In this document: positions 7,468 to 16,727 of the stretch, piece by piece
How the letters are laid out: the number at the start of each line of letters is the position of its first letter
Position numbering within the stretch: the stretch's first letter is position 1
The notes under the pieces: model-generated
Seen by the model: only the letters and a program-made list of their open reading frames with translations
Database searches by the model: none
Told to the model about the DNA's origin: nothing
Made by a program: the position numbers and the translations under genes
Assembly (NCBI GenBank): GCA_002127295.1
Contig: NFUV01000002.1
Location: forward strand, 372,001-436,000
DNA length: 64,000 bases
Source: Chitinophagaceae bacterium IBVUCB2
GTDB lineage: Bacteria; Bacteroidota; Bacteroidia; Chitinophagales; Chitinophagaceae
Direction of reading: 5' to 3'

Positions 7468-8277
7468 ATGAAGAAATTGTTTGTTGTATTTGCTTTTTTT
7501 ATTTCATTGAGTGTTTCGGCACAGGAATTATTTGTTTTTACGGAACCAGCCAGCAATATGCCCGGAAAATCATTAGGTGTTCGGGATATGAATGCTTTTA
7601 TGTTTGAGAAAAATGGAAAGCTTAATTATCACAATATGCCGGAGTTGATGTGGGGCATCAATAAAAAATTGATGGTGCATGTACAGGGCTTTATTAGTAA
7701 CCGGCAGGAAGGTGGATTAAAAGCAGAAGGGGGAAGCTTTTATGCAAAATATCGTTTCTTAAGTAAGGACGATATACAAAGTCATTTCCGAATGGCTGTT
7801 TATGGAAGATTCAGCCTCAATAATGCTGATATACACCAACAGGAAATTGAAACAATGGGTCATAATACAGGATATGAAACGGGTATTATTGCTACACAGT
7901 TATTACATAAGGTGGCTATTAGCAGTTCACTGAGTTATGAGAGGGCTTTGGATAACAAACCCGATTATAAGTTCCCTGCTACTGAAAGTAATAATGCTAT
8001 GAATTATACTTTATCAGTTGGAAAACTCATGTTGCCCAAAGTATATAAAGATTACAAGCAAACAAATATGAACCTGATGCTGGAATTTCTTGGCCAACGA
8101 TTGAACGGTAATGGGAAATCATATCTGGATATAGCTCCTTCGGTACAGTTTATAATAAATAGCCAGGCAAGGGTTGATATTGGCTATCGGCAGGAATTGT
8201 ATTCCACCATGGAGAGAACAGCACCCAACGGAATCGTTTTAAAATTTGAATATACTTTTTTTAATGTTTTTAAATAA
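7468..8277 (+). CDS. Putative outer-membrane barrel protein in the metal operon
   Basis: Starting at the ATG at 7468 gives 269 residues with a clear signal peptide (MKKLFVVFAFFISLSVSAQ); the upstream in-frame start at 7423 lies inside the previous gene and would spoil it. The mature protein has alternating hydrophobic strands (for example MLMLEF-type and VDIGYRQELY segments) and ends in an aromatic-rich strand (LKFEYTFFNVFK), as expected for an outer-membrane beta barrel. I do not recognise a named family. The tight spacing with the HMA genes suggests an outer-membrane channel or scaffold for metal traffic; this is inference only. Confidence 0.65.
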   Translation: MKKLFVVFAFFISLSVSAQELFVFTEPASNMPGKSLGVRDMNAFMFEKNGKLNYHNMPELMWGINKKLMVHVQGFISNRQEGGLKAEGGSFYAKYRFLSKDDIQSHFRMAVYGRFSLNNADIHQQEIETMGHNTGYETGIIATQLLHKVAISSSLSYERALDNKPDYKFPATESNNAMNYTLSVGKLMLPKVYKDYKQTNMNLMLEFLGQRLNGNGKSYLDIAPSVQFIINSQARVDIGYRQELYSTMERTAPNGIVLKFEYTFFNVFK

Positions 8278-8286
8278 TTATTTGCA

Positions 8287-9147
8287 ATGAAGCAATTACT
8301 AACGATAATCTTAGTTGTGTTTTCAACTTTATTATTCTCGCAGGAGAAAGTAAGTTTTTTAACACCGCCTCCCAGTCCTGAAGCATCTTTCACACAACAG
8401 TTGGTGAACGGCGAAATAACAGTTACCTATTCCCGCCCATTAGCAAGAGGTCGGAAAATTTTTGGCGGATTAGTACCTTTTGATAGCATTTGGCGAACCG
8501 GTGCAAGTGGTGCAACTACAATACTTTTATCGGAAGAAATAATAATGGGCAATAAAACTCTTAAAGCAGGGAAATTTGCACTATTTACTATTCCGGGTGA
8601 AAAGGAGTGGACCATTATCATAAATGCTGACACAGCTTTACACGGAGCATTTGGATATGATAGTAAAAAAGATGTACATCGTTTCAAGGTTCAGCCAGTA
8701 AAATCTGAGAAATTTCAGGAAGCTTTTACAATTGACTTGAATGAAATAGCAAAAAATGGAGATGGCTTCCTCTCTCTTAGTTGGGAAAACACTTTAGTTA
8801 AAATACCCCTCAAAAGCCCGGTAGATGAAAAAGTGATGACAGAAATCAATGCCAGGCTTATTAATAGTAGCGAAAAAAATGCAGAACTATTTTACCAGGC
8901 TGCCAATTATTATTACGCTACGGGCCGGGATTTAAAGCAAGCAGCAGTATGGGCAACGGAAGCGGAAAAAGCAGATAAAGAAAATTTCTATTACCCTAAT
9001 CTGCTTCAAAAAATCCTTGCTGACCAGAAAGATTATAAAGCCGCTACTGCTGCAGCCCGACGAGCAATTGTTTTAGGAGAAAAGAAAAATATGACTACAG
9101 CAGTTACAGCACTAAAGAAACGGATTGCAGAATGGGAAAATAAATGA
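8287..9147 (+). CDS. DUF2911 domain protein with C-terminal TPR-like part
   Basis: A 286-residue exported protein. Residues 20-170 match the DUF2911 pattern: VTYSRPLARGRKIFGG, then PFDSIWRTGASGAT and KAGKFALFTIPGEKEWTIIIN. The C-terminal 110 residues are helical and Ala-rich, consistent with tetratricopeptide repeats. The function of DUF2911 is unknown; it is common in Bacteroidota, often as a periplasmic protein. A shorter DUF2911 protein lies in metal cluster B (58024-58596), so both clusters carry one. It probably shares a transcript with the upstream genes, the gap being nine bases. Confidence 0.82.
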   Translation: MKQLLTIILVVFSTLLFSQEKVSFLTPPPSPEASFTQQLVNGEITVTYSRPLARGRKIFGGLVPFDSIWRTGASGATTILLSEEIIMGNKTLKAGKFALFTIPGEKEWTIIINADTALHGAFGYDSKKDVHRFKVQPVKSEKFQEAFTIDLNEIAKNGDGFLSLSWENTLVKIPLKSPVDEKVMTEINARLINSSEKNAELFYQAANYYYATGRDLKQAAVWATEAEKADKENFYYPNLLQKILADQKDYKAATAAARRAIVLGEKKNMTTAVTALKKRIAEWENK

Positions 9148-9194
9148 TGCAGTCTATTCTATATTACGTATAAGTAAACAAAAAAATAATAAAT

Positions 9195-9458
9195 ATGAAA
9201 AGTATAATTTTTACTGCAATAGCTATTGCATTGATCTTTGTTGCCTGTAATTCTAATAGCGAAAAAACAAAGGTAGAACCAGCAACTGAAACAACATCTA
9301 AGCAACCAGAGACAATTGATACCGTAACGAAGCCAGCAACTACGCAACCAGTTACTGAACAATTGTATGCCTGTTCAATGCATCCGGAGGTAATTGGTAA
9401 GAAAGATGATAAATGTTCAAAATGTGGAATGAAGCTTACTGTACCAGTAAAAAAATAG
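9195..9458 (+). CDS. Small lipoprotein with a heavy-metal-binding domain (HMBD)
   Basis: An 87-residue lipoprotein (signal MKSIIFTAIAIALIFVAC, lipid-modified Cys 18) with a Thr/Pro/Glu-rich linker and one C-terminal HMBD: YACSMHPEV, then CSKCGMKL. In this small domain family a Cys-x-Met-His-Pro start and a C-x-x-C-G-M end supply metal ligands. It is one of eight such domains in the window. It probably buffers copper at the membrane surface. A gap of 167 bases with no recognisable gene follows before the ATPase. Confidence 0.82.
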   Translation: MKSIIFTAIAIALIFVACNSNSEKTKVEPATETTSKQPETIDTVTKPATTQPVTEQLYACSMHPEVIGKKDDKCSKCGMKLTVPVKK

Positions 9459-9625
9459 AATTCTGCTATCGAAGCCGTTGATAAATATCAGTATTCCGCC
9501 AGATCGGAAAATCGGGTTATTGTTTTTAACGGGTGGATTGACATAAGGCTACAGTTAATAGAAGAAGTTAAGAATAAAAATGATATTGGATGGAGGGTTT
9601 GAGTTTTGTAAAAACCTAATCAGCA

Positions 9626-12301
9626 ATGGACAACATTCGTAACGACTTTACTTTTCACGCAACAACAATAGAAGAAGCCAATGTATTGCTTTTCAGTAAT
9701 ACCGAACAGGGTTTAAGCGTTGATGAAGCTAAAGCAAGGCTTCGACATTTCGGCTTGAATGCTATCGAAGAAGCCAAACCAATCAGTCCACTTAGAATTT
9801 TAATTAACCAGTTCAAAAGTCCCATTGTTTTTTTGCTTTTATTCGCAGCGGCCATGTCTTTTTGGTTTAAAGAATGGCTGGATGGCATTGCTATTTTACT
9901 TATCCTTGTGATCAATGCAGTAATAGGCTTTTATATGGAGTTTAAAGCGCATAAATCTGTGGCGGCTTTAAGAAAACTCTCTTCTATACCTGCAAAAGTG
10001 CTGCGAAGTGGAAAATTGCTTGAAATTAATGCTGAAGAAATAGTACCAGGCGATATTGTATTTACTGAAGCTGGTGATATGATACCGGCGGATGGCAGAA
10101 TATATAAGTCTTCGCAATTACTGATTGACGAATCAGCACTAACCGGCGAGTCTGTACCCGTTGAAAAAAAAGATGCTGTGCTTCCCGAAGCAACTATCCT
10201 GGGAGACCGCACCAATATGGCTTTTAAGGCTACACATGTATCAAAAGGCAATGCATATATATTGGTAGGTACAATAGGTATGAAAACGGAATTAGGTAAG
10301 ATAGCCAACCTTGTTCATTCATCAAAGCAGTCTGCTACGCCATTAGAAAAGAAACTGGAAGAGTTTAGCAAAAAACTGATAAAAATTACCATTGGCTTAG
10401 TGGTAATCATTTTTGGTATAGGATTGATTAATGGCGAAGAAATTATTAGTATGCTGCAAACTGTGGTTGCTCTTGCAGTGGCAGCTATTCCAGAGGGTTT
10501 ACCTATCGTAGCAACAATGACGTTAGCCCGAGGCATGCTAAAAATGTCCCGTTACCATGTCATTGTCAAAAAACTTTCTGCTGTTGAAACCTTAGGCGGC
10601 ACCAATGTGATTTGTACCGATAAGACAGGTACCCTTACTCAAAATAAAATGGAGGTGGTGTTTGTAGACACTCCTTCTGGTACATGGAAAAAAGATATTC
10701 CCTTTACGGGCAATAAGAAGCAGTTGGAATTAATATCACAATGTGCTGTTTTATGTAACACCGCCCATATTCAAACATCTGGGAAAGAAGCAAAGGAAAT
10801 TGGTGATCCTTTGGAAATAGCCTTACTAAAGTTTTCAAATAATAATGGTGAAGACATCAATAAAGTACGGAAAGAATTTTTAAAAAAAGATGAAGAGCCC
10901 TTCTCCAGCGAAACAAAGATCATGTCTACATTGCATGAACACAATGGTAAGTATTATGTTTTTGCAAAAGGTGCCCCGGAAGAGTTATTGCTGAAGTGCA
11001 CAGGGATTTATGAAGATAGTACCGGGAGTTTTGATACAACAAAAAAGGAACAATGGTTGTCAACAGCGGAAAATTTTTCTGCATCCGGTCATCGCATGAT
11101 TGCCATGGCATACCGGGAAATTGAAAGTGTACCATCTTCATTAATAAATGACCTGATTTTTCTTGGATTGATTGGTATGATTGATCCGCCAAGACCTGAA
11201 GTACAATCGGCCATCAATGATTGTAAAACAGCGGGAATTAAAGTGGTTATGATCACCGGCGATCATCCGGCAACTGCACATTTTATAGGAAATCAATTGG
11301 GTATATCAACAGAAGCCGAATTACCAGTGATAGGGAAGGACATGAAAGAGTATGAAGAGTTGAGTGAAGAAGAAAAGCAGCGTTGGATCAATACTTCGGT
11401 TTTTGCCCGTGTCAATCCAAAGCATAAGCTTGACCTGGTAAAAGTTTTCCAGGAAAAAGGATTTGTGGTGGGAATGACGGGTGATGGTGTAAATGATGCA
11501 CCGGCTATAAAAAAATCTGATATCGGTATTGCAATGGGGCTTAGAGGGACACAAGTAGCCCAGGAAGTTGCAGATATGGTATTGAAAGATGATTCCTTCT
11601 CTTCTATAGTGGTAGCTATCAAACAGGGGCGTATCATTTTTGAGAACATCAAAAAATTTGTAACTTTTCTTCTTTCCTGTAATCTCAGTGAACTACTGGT
11701 AATAGCAACTGTGGCTGTTATGAATCTTCACTTCCAGTTGTTGCCCCTGCAAATACTATTTATCAATCTTATTACAGATTTATTGCCAGCCCTTGCTTTA
11801 GGTCTTATCAAAGGAGGAGCAAATATTATGAAACAGCCGCCCCGGAAATCCTCCGAACCTATTATTGATAAAAGCCGCTGGAAACTCATTTTCTTTTATG
11901 CCATAGTTATTGGGTTGGTAAGTACGGGTGCAGTAATTTTTAATCATTATGCATACCATAATGATGAGCCTTGGGATGCTGCTATGTGTAATAACATACT
12001 GTTTTTTACCCTTATTTTTTGCCAGCTTTTTCATGTATTTAATATGGGTAGTGGGCCGTTCTTTAATAACGAGGTCATTAAAAATAAGTATATCTGGTAT
12101 GCAGTGACAGGAAGCCTTGTTATTTTAATTGCGGTGATACAGATCCCCTACGTCCGTGAAGCATTGAATATTATATCCATGACAATGCAGGAATGGATAA
12201 TTATTGTTTCAGCAAGTGTTTCATCAATACTAATAATACAGGCAGCAAAATCTTTTAAACTATTTAAAAATAAAGTGCAACAGCATCAAATTAAAGTATG
12301 A
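9626..12301 (+). CDS. P-type cation ATPase, PEGLP class (P2-like)
   Basis: An 891-residue P-type ATPase. The N-terminal cation-ATPase domain is at 8-75 and the actuator TGES near 173. PEGLP in the fourth transmembrane helix is near 290, the phosphorylated Asp of DKTGTLT at 332, and GDGVNDAP near 618; six C-terminal helices follow. PEGLP rather than CPC/CPH, and the lack of HMA domains, place it with Ca2+/Mg2+/Mn2+-type P2 pumps rather than P1B copper pumps. Yet its stop overlaps the cusA start (ATGA), so it is the first gene of the RND efflux operon. Its substrate may therefore be a divalent metal, or it may repair ion balance under metal stress. Confidence 0.85.
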   Translation: MDNIRNDFTFHATTIEEANVLLFSNTEQGLSVDEAKARLRHFGLNAIEEAKPISPLRILINQFKSPIVFLLLFAAAMSFWFKEWLDGIAILLILVINAVIGFYMEFKAHKSVAALRKLSSIPAKVLRSGKLLEINAEEIVPGDIVFTEAGDMIPADGRIYKSSQLLIDESALTGESVPVEKKDAVLPEATILGDRTNMAFKATHVSKGNAYILVGTIGMKTELGKIANLVHSSKQSATPLEKKLEEFSKKLIKITIGLVVIIFGIGLINGEEIISMLQTVVALAVAAIPEGLPIVATMTLARGMLKMSRYHVIVKKLSAVETLGGTNVICTDKTGTLTQNKMEVVFVDTPSGTWKKDIPFTGNKKQLELISQCAVLCNTAHIQTSGKEAKEIGDPLEIALLKFSNNNGEDINKVRKEFLKKDEEPFSSETKIMSTLHEHNGKYYVFAKGAPEELLLKCTGIYEDSTGSFDTTKKEQWLSTAENFSASGHRMIAMAYREIESVPSSLINDLIFLGLIGMIDPPRPEVQSAINDCKTAGIKVVMITGDHPATAHFIGNQLGISTEAELPVIGKDMKEYEELSEEEKQRWINTSVFARVNPKHKLDLVKVFQEKGFVVGMTGDGVNDAPAIKKSDIGIAMGLRGTQVAQEVADMVLKDDSFSSIVVAIKQGRIIFENIKKFVTFLLSCNLSELLVIATVAVMNLHFQLLPLQILFINLITDLLPALALGLIKGGANIMKQPPRKSSEPIIDKSRWKLIFFYAIVIGLVSTGAVIFNHYAYHNDEPWDAAMCNNILFFTLIFCQLFHVFNMGSGPFFNNEVIKNKYIWYAVTGSLVILIAVIQIPYVREALNIISMTMQEWIIIVSASVSSILIIQAAKSFKLFKNKVQQHQIKV

Positions 12302-13560
12302 TCAGCAATTTAATTAAATGGGCTTTAAAGAACCGCATGGTTGTTTTGCTGATAGCAGCTGGTGTTACTGCCTATGGTATTTATTCGGTAAACAATACCA
12401 AGGTAGATGCCATACCTGACCTGTCTGAAAACCAGGTTATCATATTTACGGAATGGATGGGCCGAAGTCCGCAGATTATGGAAGACCAGGTAACATACCC
12501 CTTAGTTAGTAATCTGCAGGGCATACCTAAAATAAAAAATATCCGTGCCAACTCCATGTTCGGGATGAGTTTTGTATTTGTAATTTTTGAAGACGATGTT
12601 GACATTTACTGGGCCCGTACAAGAGTATTGGAACGGCTTAATTATGCCCAGCGTTTATTGCCGCAAAATGTTGTACCCACATTAGGTCCAGATGGCACCG
12701 GTTTAGGACATATTTTCTGGTACACATTAGATGCACCCTCTCATGATTTAGGCGAATTAAGAGCCTTGCAAGACTGGTACATCAAATTTGCTTTGCAGAC
12801 AGTATCAGGTGTAAGTGAAGTGGCATCTTTTGGGGGCTTTCAAAAACAGTATCAGATTGTAATTGATCCGCACAAGCTAACCTATTACAACATTCCCTTA
12901 ATGGATGTGATTGAAAAAGTAAGAGCGAACAATAATGATGTTGGCGGAAGAAAATTTGAGATGGCTGATATGGGATATATCATAAGGGGTATTGGCTACA
13001 TCACACAGATAAAGGACATTGAAGAAATACCATTAATAACGCAGGGTTCTGTTCCCATCCGGATAAAAGATATTGCTACCGTGCAAATGGGTGGCGAACT
13101 GCGGTTGGGGATTATAGAAGAAAATGGTGAAGGAGAAAAAGTGGGTGGAATAGTAATCATGCGATATGGAGAAAATGCAAAAAATGTAATTGATAAAGTA
13201 AAAGAAAAAATAAAAGATGTTGAAAAGGGTTTACCACCCGGTGTAAAGTTTCATGTGGCATATGATCGGTCAGATTTGATTCAAGCTACGATTGAGACCT
13301 TAAAAAAAGCAGTGATTGAAGAGATCATTGTGGTGGCAATTGTGCTGTTCATCTTCCTGTTGCATGTACGTAGTGCTTTAGTAGTGATTATAACGATCCT
13401 GATGAGTGTCCTGATTTCCTTCATCATGATGGATTGGTTTAATGTAAGCTCCAACATCATGTCGCTGGCTGGTGTTGCATTGGCAATAGGTGACCTGGTG
13501 GATGCCGGAATTGTAATGGTGGAAAATGCTGTTAAATCTATCTCGGATGACACAGACTAA
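12298..13560 (+). CDS. cusA: CusA N-terminal half (TM1 to TM4)
   Basis: 420 residues with transmembrane helix 1 (MVVLLIAAGVTAYGIYSV) and the porter domains with the CusA-type GPDGTGLGHIFWYTL block. Helices 2-4 follow, including the proton-relay helix GDLVDAGIVMVENAVK with the acidic residues (D, D, E) conserved in heavy-metal RND pumps. The ATG overlaps the ATPase stop by four bases. It ends at TAA just after SISDDTD, inside the loop where homologues continue. On its own it lacks the second repeat of the pump and cannot form a normal trimer protomer. Confidence 0.8.
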   Translation: MISNLIKWALKNRMVVLLIAAGVTAYGIYSVNNTKVDAIPDLSENQVIIFTEWMGRSPQIMEDQVTYPLVSNLQGIPKIKNIRANSMFGMSFVFVIFEDDVDIYWARTRVLERLNYAQRLLPQNVVPTLGPDGTGLGHIFWYTLDAPSHDLGELRALQDWYIKFALQTVSGVSEVASFGGFQKQYQIVIDPHKLTYYNIPLMDVIEKVRANNNDVGGRKFEMADMGYIIRGIGYITQIKDIEEIPLITQGSVPIRIKDIATVQMGGELRLGIIEENGEGEKVGGIVIMRYGENAKNVIDKVKEKIKDVEKGLPPGVKFHVAYDRSDLIQATIETLKKAVIEEIIVVAIVLFIFLLHVRSALVVIITILMSVLISFIMMDWFNVSSNIMSLAGVALAIGDLVDAGIVMVENAVKSISDDTD

Positions 13561-13569
13561 AAAATAGAT

Positions 13570-15462
13570 ATGATTTCTAACGAAGAAAGATTAAAAAGAA
13601 TTGAAAGCTCTTCTGTCCTGGTAGGAAAGGCAGTTTTCAGTTCTATATTGATTACGTTGGTATCGTTTGCGCCAATACTGTTTTTGGAAGGCCAGGAAAA
13701 AAAATTATTTACACCTCTTGTTCTTACCAAGACGTTTGCCATGATAGGTTCTGCTCTTGTAGCAATTTTTTTGGTGCCTGTGCTAATGTCAATGATGTTA
13801 AAAGGTAAAATGCGGTCTGAAAAAAAGCATCCGGTATCCCGATTTTTTCTGTGGCTGTATAATCCTGTGATCCGCTGGTGTCTTCGCTGGAAGAAAACAA
13901 CGATTGCAATTGCTTTTGTCCTGGTAGCTGCAAGTATTCCATTTGTAATGCGGTTAGGTTCAGAATTTATGCCACCGCTGGATGAAGGTTCTTTGTTATT
14001 TATGCCGGTAACACTTCCGGACGTTTCTAATACTGAAATAAAACGTATCCTGCAGGTACAGGATAAATTGATTAAGACTGTACCTGAAGTACATAATGTA
14101 TTAGGAAAAGCAGGAAGGGCAAATACGGCTACTGACAATTCCCCCATCAGCATGATTGAAACCATTGTTCTGCTAAAACCACAATCTGAATGGCGGAAAG
14201 GAATGACGAAAACTAAGATCATTGAGGAACTAAATAGTAAACTGCAAATTCCCGGGGTAATTAATGGATGGACACAGCCAATCATCAATCGTATCAATAT
14301 GCTTTCGACAGGTATCCGTACAGATGTCGGTATAAAAGTTTATGGTCAAAGCCTTGATTCAATCAATGTGCTGGCTCAACAGTTTAAAGTGGCATTAACG
14401 GGTGTGGAGGGAGTAAAAGATTTATATGTAGAACCGATTGTTGGAGGTAAGTATGTTGAAATAAAAATTAAACGGGAAGAAATTGGTCGTTACGGTTTAA
14501 ATGTGGATGATATTAATATGGTAGTTGAATCATCCATTGGTGGAATGAATATTACCACTACCATTGAAGGGCGGCAACGCTTTTCAGTGAATGCCCGTTT
14601 CGCCCAGGATTTTCGCAATAATATAGAGCAGTTAAAAAACCTTTTAGTTACCAGCCCCAGTGGACCCATTCCCCTTTCCGCAGTTGCTGATGTGTATATA
14701 GCCGAAGGTCCACCTATGATTACTTCAGAAAACGCCATGCTGCGGGGCACATTATTGTTTAATGTACGGGAAAGAGATTTAGGAAGTACGGTAAATGATG
14801 CGAAAAACAAATTAGACAGCCTCGTTCAAAAATTGCCAAAAGGATATTTTATAGAATGGAGCGGACAATACGAAAACCAGGTGAGGGCAGAAAAGCGATT
14901 AAAGATTCTGATTCCAGTTGTACTCCTTATTATTATGGTCATTCTATATTTCACCTTCCATACTTACCGGGAGGTATTAATTGTACTCTCAAGTATTCCA
15001 GTAGCCTTAGTAGGCGGTGCTTATTCACTCTTTTTTTTCGATGTAAACTTTTCGGTAGCAGTGGCGGTAGGTTTTATTGCCTTATTCGGCATAGCTGTAG
15101 AAACAGGTGTGCTTATGTTAGTGTATTTAAATAATTCCCTATATAATAAGGTGCGCAAAAAAAAGGAATCCGGCGAGCCTCTAAAAAACAGTGATATTGA
15201 AGAAGCGGTGTATGAAGGTGCGGCTCTCAGGCTACGTCCAAAATTAATGACTGTATTGGTGGACATATTTGGATTGTTACCACTGTTGCTGGCCGCGGGC
15301 ACGGGCAGCGATGTAATGAAGCCCATCGCCATTCCATTTGTATTTGGTTTGGTTACATCTACTTTTTTTGTATTGATTGTTTTACCTGCCATGTATGCAC
15401 TGGTCAGGGAAAATGAATTGAAGAAAAGAGGCAAAGTAATAATTGAAGAATTAAAAGATTAA
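13570..15462 (+). CDS. cusA: CusA C-terminal half (TM5 to TM12)
   Basis: 630 residues in the same frame as the N-terminal half, starting at an ATG 10 bases after the TAA. It begins in the loop (NEERLKRIESSSVLVGKAVF) and continues with helices 5 and 6, the second periplasmic domain and helices 7-12. Met residues in the periplasmic part (RINMLSTG, GGMNITTT, ENAMLRG) are candidates for the Cu/Ag path known from CusA. I see no convincing ribosome-binding site before 13570, although such sites are weak in this lineage. Independent translation would give a split pump. Confidence 0.75.
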   Translation: MISNEERLKRIESSSVLVGKAVFSSILITLVSFAPILFLEGQEKKLFTPLVLTKTFAMIGSALVAIFLVPVLMSMMLKGKMRSEKKHPVSRFFLWLYNPVIRWCLRWKKTTIAIAFVLVAASIPFVMRLGSEFMPPLDEGSLLFMPVTLPDVSNTEIKRILQVQDKLIKTVPEVHNVLGKAGRANTATDNSPISMIETIVLLKPQSEWRKGMTKTKIIEELNSKLQIPGVINGWTQPIINRINMLSTGIRTDVGIKVYGQSLDSINVLAQQFKVALTGVEGVKDLYVEPIVGGKYVEIKIKREEIGRYGLNVDDINMVVESSIGGMNITTTIEGRQRFSVNARFAQDFRNNIEQLKNLLVTSPSGPIPLSAVADVYIAEGPPMITSENAMLRGTLLFNVRERDLGSTVNDAKNKLDSLVQKLPKGYFIEWSGQYENQVRAEKRLKILIPVVLLIIMVILYFTFHTYREVLIVLSSIPVALVGGAYSLFFFDVNFSVAVAVGFIALFGIAVETGVLMLVYLNNSLYNKVRKKKESGEPLKNSDIEEAVYEGAALRLRPKLMTVLVDIFGLLPLLLAAGTGSDVMKPIAIPFVFGLVTSTFFVLIVLPAMYALVRENELKKRGKVIIEELKD

Positions 15463-15465
15463 AAA

Positions 15466-16725
15466 ATGAAACCATTAAAATATATTCCGGCGATTGTCAT
15501 CTTTCTTTCTAATACAATTGGTTCACATGCACAAATGTTAACACTTGAGCAGGTCAAAGATAGCATCCGGCAGATGCATCCTTCATTGCGAATGTATGAT
15601 GCTGAAGTAAAATCTATGGATGCTGCTGCCAAAGGTGCCTGGAGTTGGATGCCACCAGAAGCAGGAACAGGTTTTTTCATGATGCCTTACAATCCGAAGT
15701 ACACACGGAAAAATGATATGGGTGAAGAAGGAATGGGTCAATATGTGTTTGCTGTTCAACAAATGTTTCCCAACCGAAAAAAACAAGCAGCAGAATATGA
15801 CTATATGAATACCATGTCATCAGTGGTAAAAGAAAAAAAAGAAGCTGCATTGAATGAGTTGATTGCCGGTGCAAAAAAAAATTATTACGAGTGGATTGTT
15901 ATTAAAAAGAAGTTCAGTGTATTGGAGCAGAATGAAAAACTGCTGGACTTCATGATAAAAACTGCTGAGATACGGTATAAGAACGGTTTGGGAAAAATAA
16001 GTGCTTATTACAAAGCAAAAGCCGCACTCGGTACTATTCAAAATATGAGGCTGATGTTTGAAAATGGCATCCGCCTCCGCCGCATTAATTTAAACACACT
16101 GATGAACAGAGACAAGGAAACCTTGTTCGATATTGATACTTCTTATACAATAAAAGATTATAGCAACTTTCAATTCGACAGTACAGCTTTGATCAATTCA
16201 AGAAGTGATTTAAGGGTTATCGAAAGAGATATCCAATTAATTGAATTGCAACAACAATTAGAGAGGGCAAAATTAAAACCTGAATTTGGATTTCGTTATG
16301 AGCACATGTTTGGGTTTGGCGGGCAACCGATGCAATATACAGCTATGGCTATGGTGAAGTTACCTTTTGCTTCCTGGTCATCGAGGATGAGTAAGGCAAA
16401 TATTGAAAGTTTAAGATGGCGCCGCGAAAGCATGGGCTTTGAACGCCAAATGGTGATTAATGAATTATCAGGTATGGCCTCTAATATGCGTACAGAGTTT
16501 AACACGAAAAGAAAACAAATAAAATTGTATGAGGAAAACATAATACCGGCACTACGAAATAACTACAGAACGATGCAATTGGGGTATGAGCAAAATACAG
16601 AGGAGCTTTTTGAATTATTTGATGCCTGGGAGAGCTTAAATATGATCCAGTTGGAATACCTGGATCAATTCCAGCAGCTATTGGCCTTACAGGTTGAATT
16701 GGAACGTATTTTACAAATTAACTAA
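15466..16725 (+). CDS. cusC: TolC-family outer-membrane efflux protein of the Cus system
   Basis: A 419-residue outer-membrane factor with a signal peptide (ending GSHAQ near 23) and long amphipathic helices with heptad-like patterns around 100-200 and 300-400, as in the TolC family. It starts three bases after cusA and is followed two bases downstream by the first adaptor, so it belongs to the same operon. It would form the outer-membrane exit of the RND pump. A Met-rich run (GTGFFMMPYNP, EEGMGQ) near 65-85 is unusual and may bind copper. The second TolC-family gene, at 47969-49159, belongs to cluster B. Confidence 0.85.
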   Translation: MKPLKYIPAIVIFLSNTIGSHAQMLTLEQVKDSIRQMHPSLRMYDAEVKSMDAAAKGAWSWMPPEAGTGFFMMPYNPKYTRKNDMGEEGMGQYVFAVQQMFPNRKKQAAEYDYMNTMSSVVKEKKEAALNELIAGAKKNYYEWIVIKKKFSVLEQNEKLLDFMIKTAEIRYKNGLGKISAYYKAKAALGTIQNMRLMFENGIRLRRINLNTLMNRDKETLFDIDTSYTIKDYSNFQFDSTALINSRSDLRVIERDIQLIELQQQLERAKLKPEFGFRYEHMFGFGGQPMQYTAMAMVKLPFASWSSRMSKANIESLRWRRESMGFERQMVINELSGMASNMRTEFNTKRKQIKLYEENIIPALRNNYRTMQLGYEQNTEELFELFDAWESLNMIQLEYLDQFQQLLALQVELERILQIN

Positions 16726-16727
16726 AC

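Larger units (their letters stand above)
12298..15462 (+). pseudogene. cusA: Cus-type RND efflux permease interrupted by an in-frame TAA
   Basis: The two open frames on either side of the TAA at 13558-13560 are in the same phase. Together they encode a full-length heavy-metal RND permease of about 1054 residues. No base is gained or lost, so one substitution explains the stop. It falls in the cytoplasmic loop after transmembrane helix 4. If the stop is real, the pump is inactive, works as two polypeptides, or needs readthrough. The operon around it (ATPase, tolC-like, two adaptors) is intact, which argues against long-standing loss. Base-calling error is possible. The two halves are described separately. 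Confidence 0.7.

Noticed and set aside
13681-13942. Minus-strand frames within cusA
   Set aside because: They are complementary-strand shadows of strongly coding RND sequence.
12298-15462. Stop-codon reassignment (TAA as sense) as the explanation for split cusA
   Set aside because: TAA ends many other intact genes in this window, so the code is standard.
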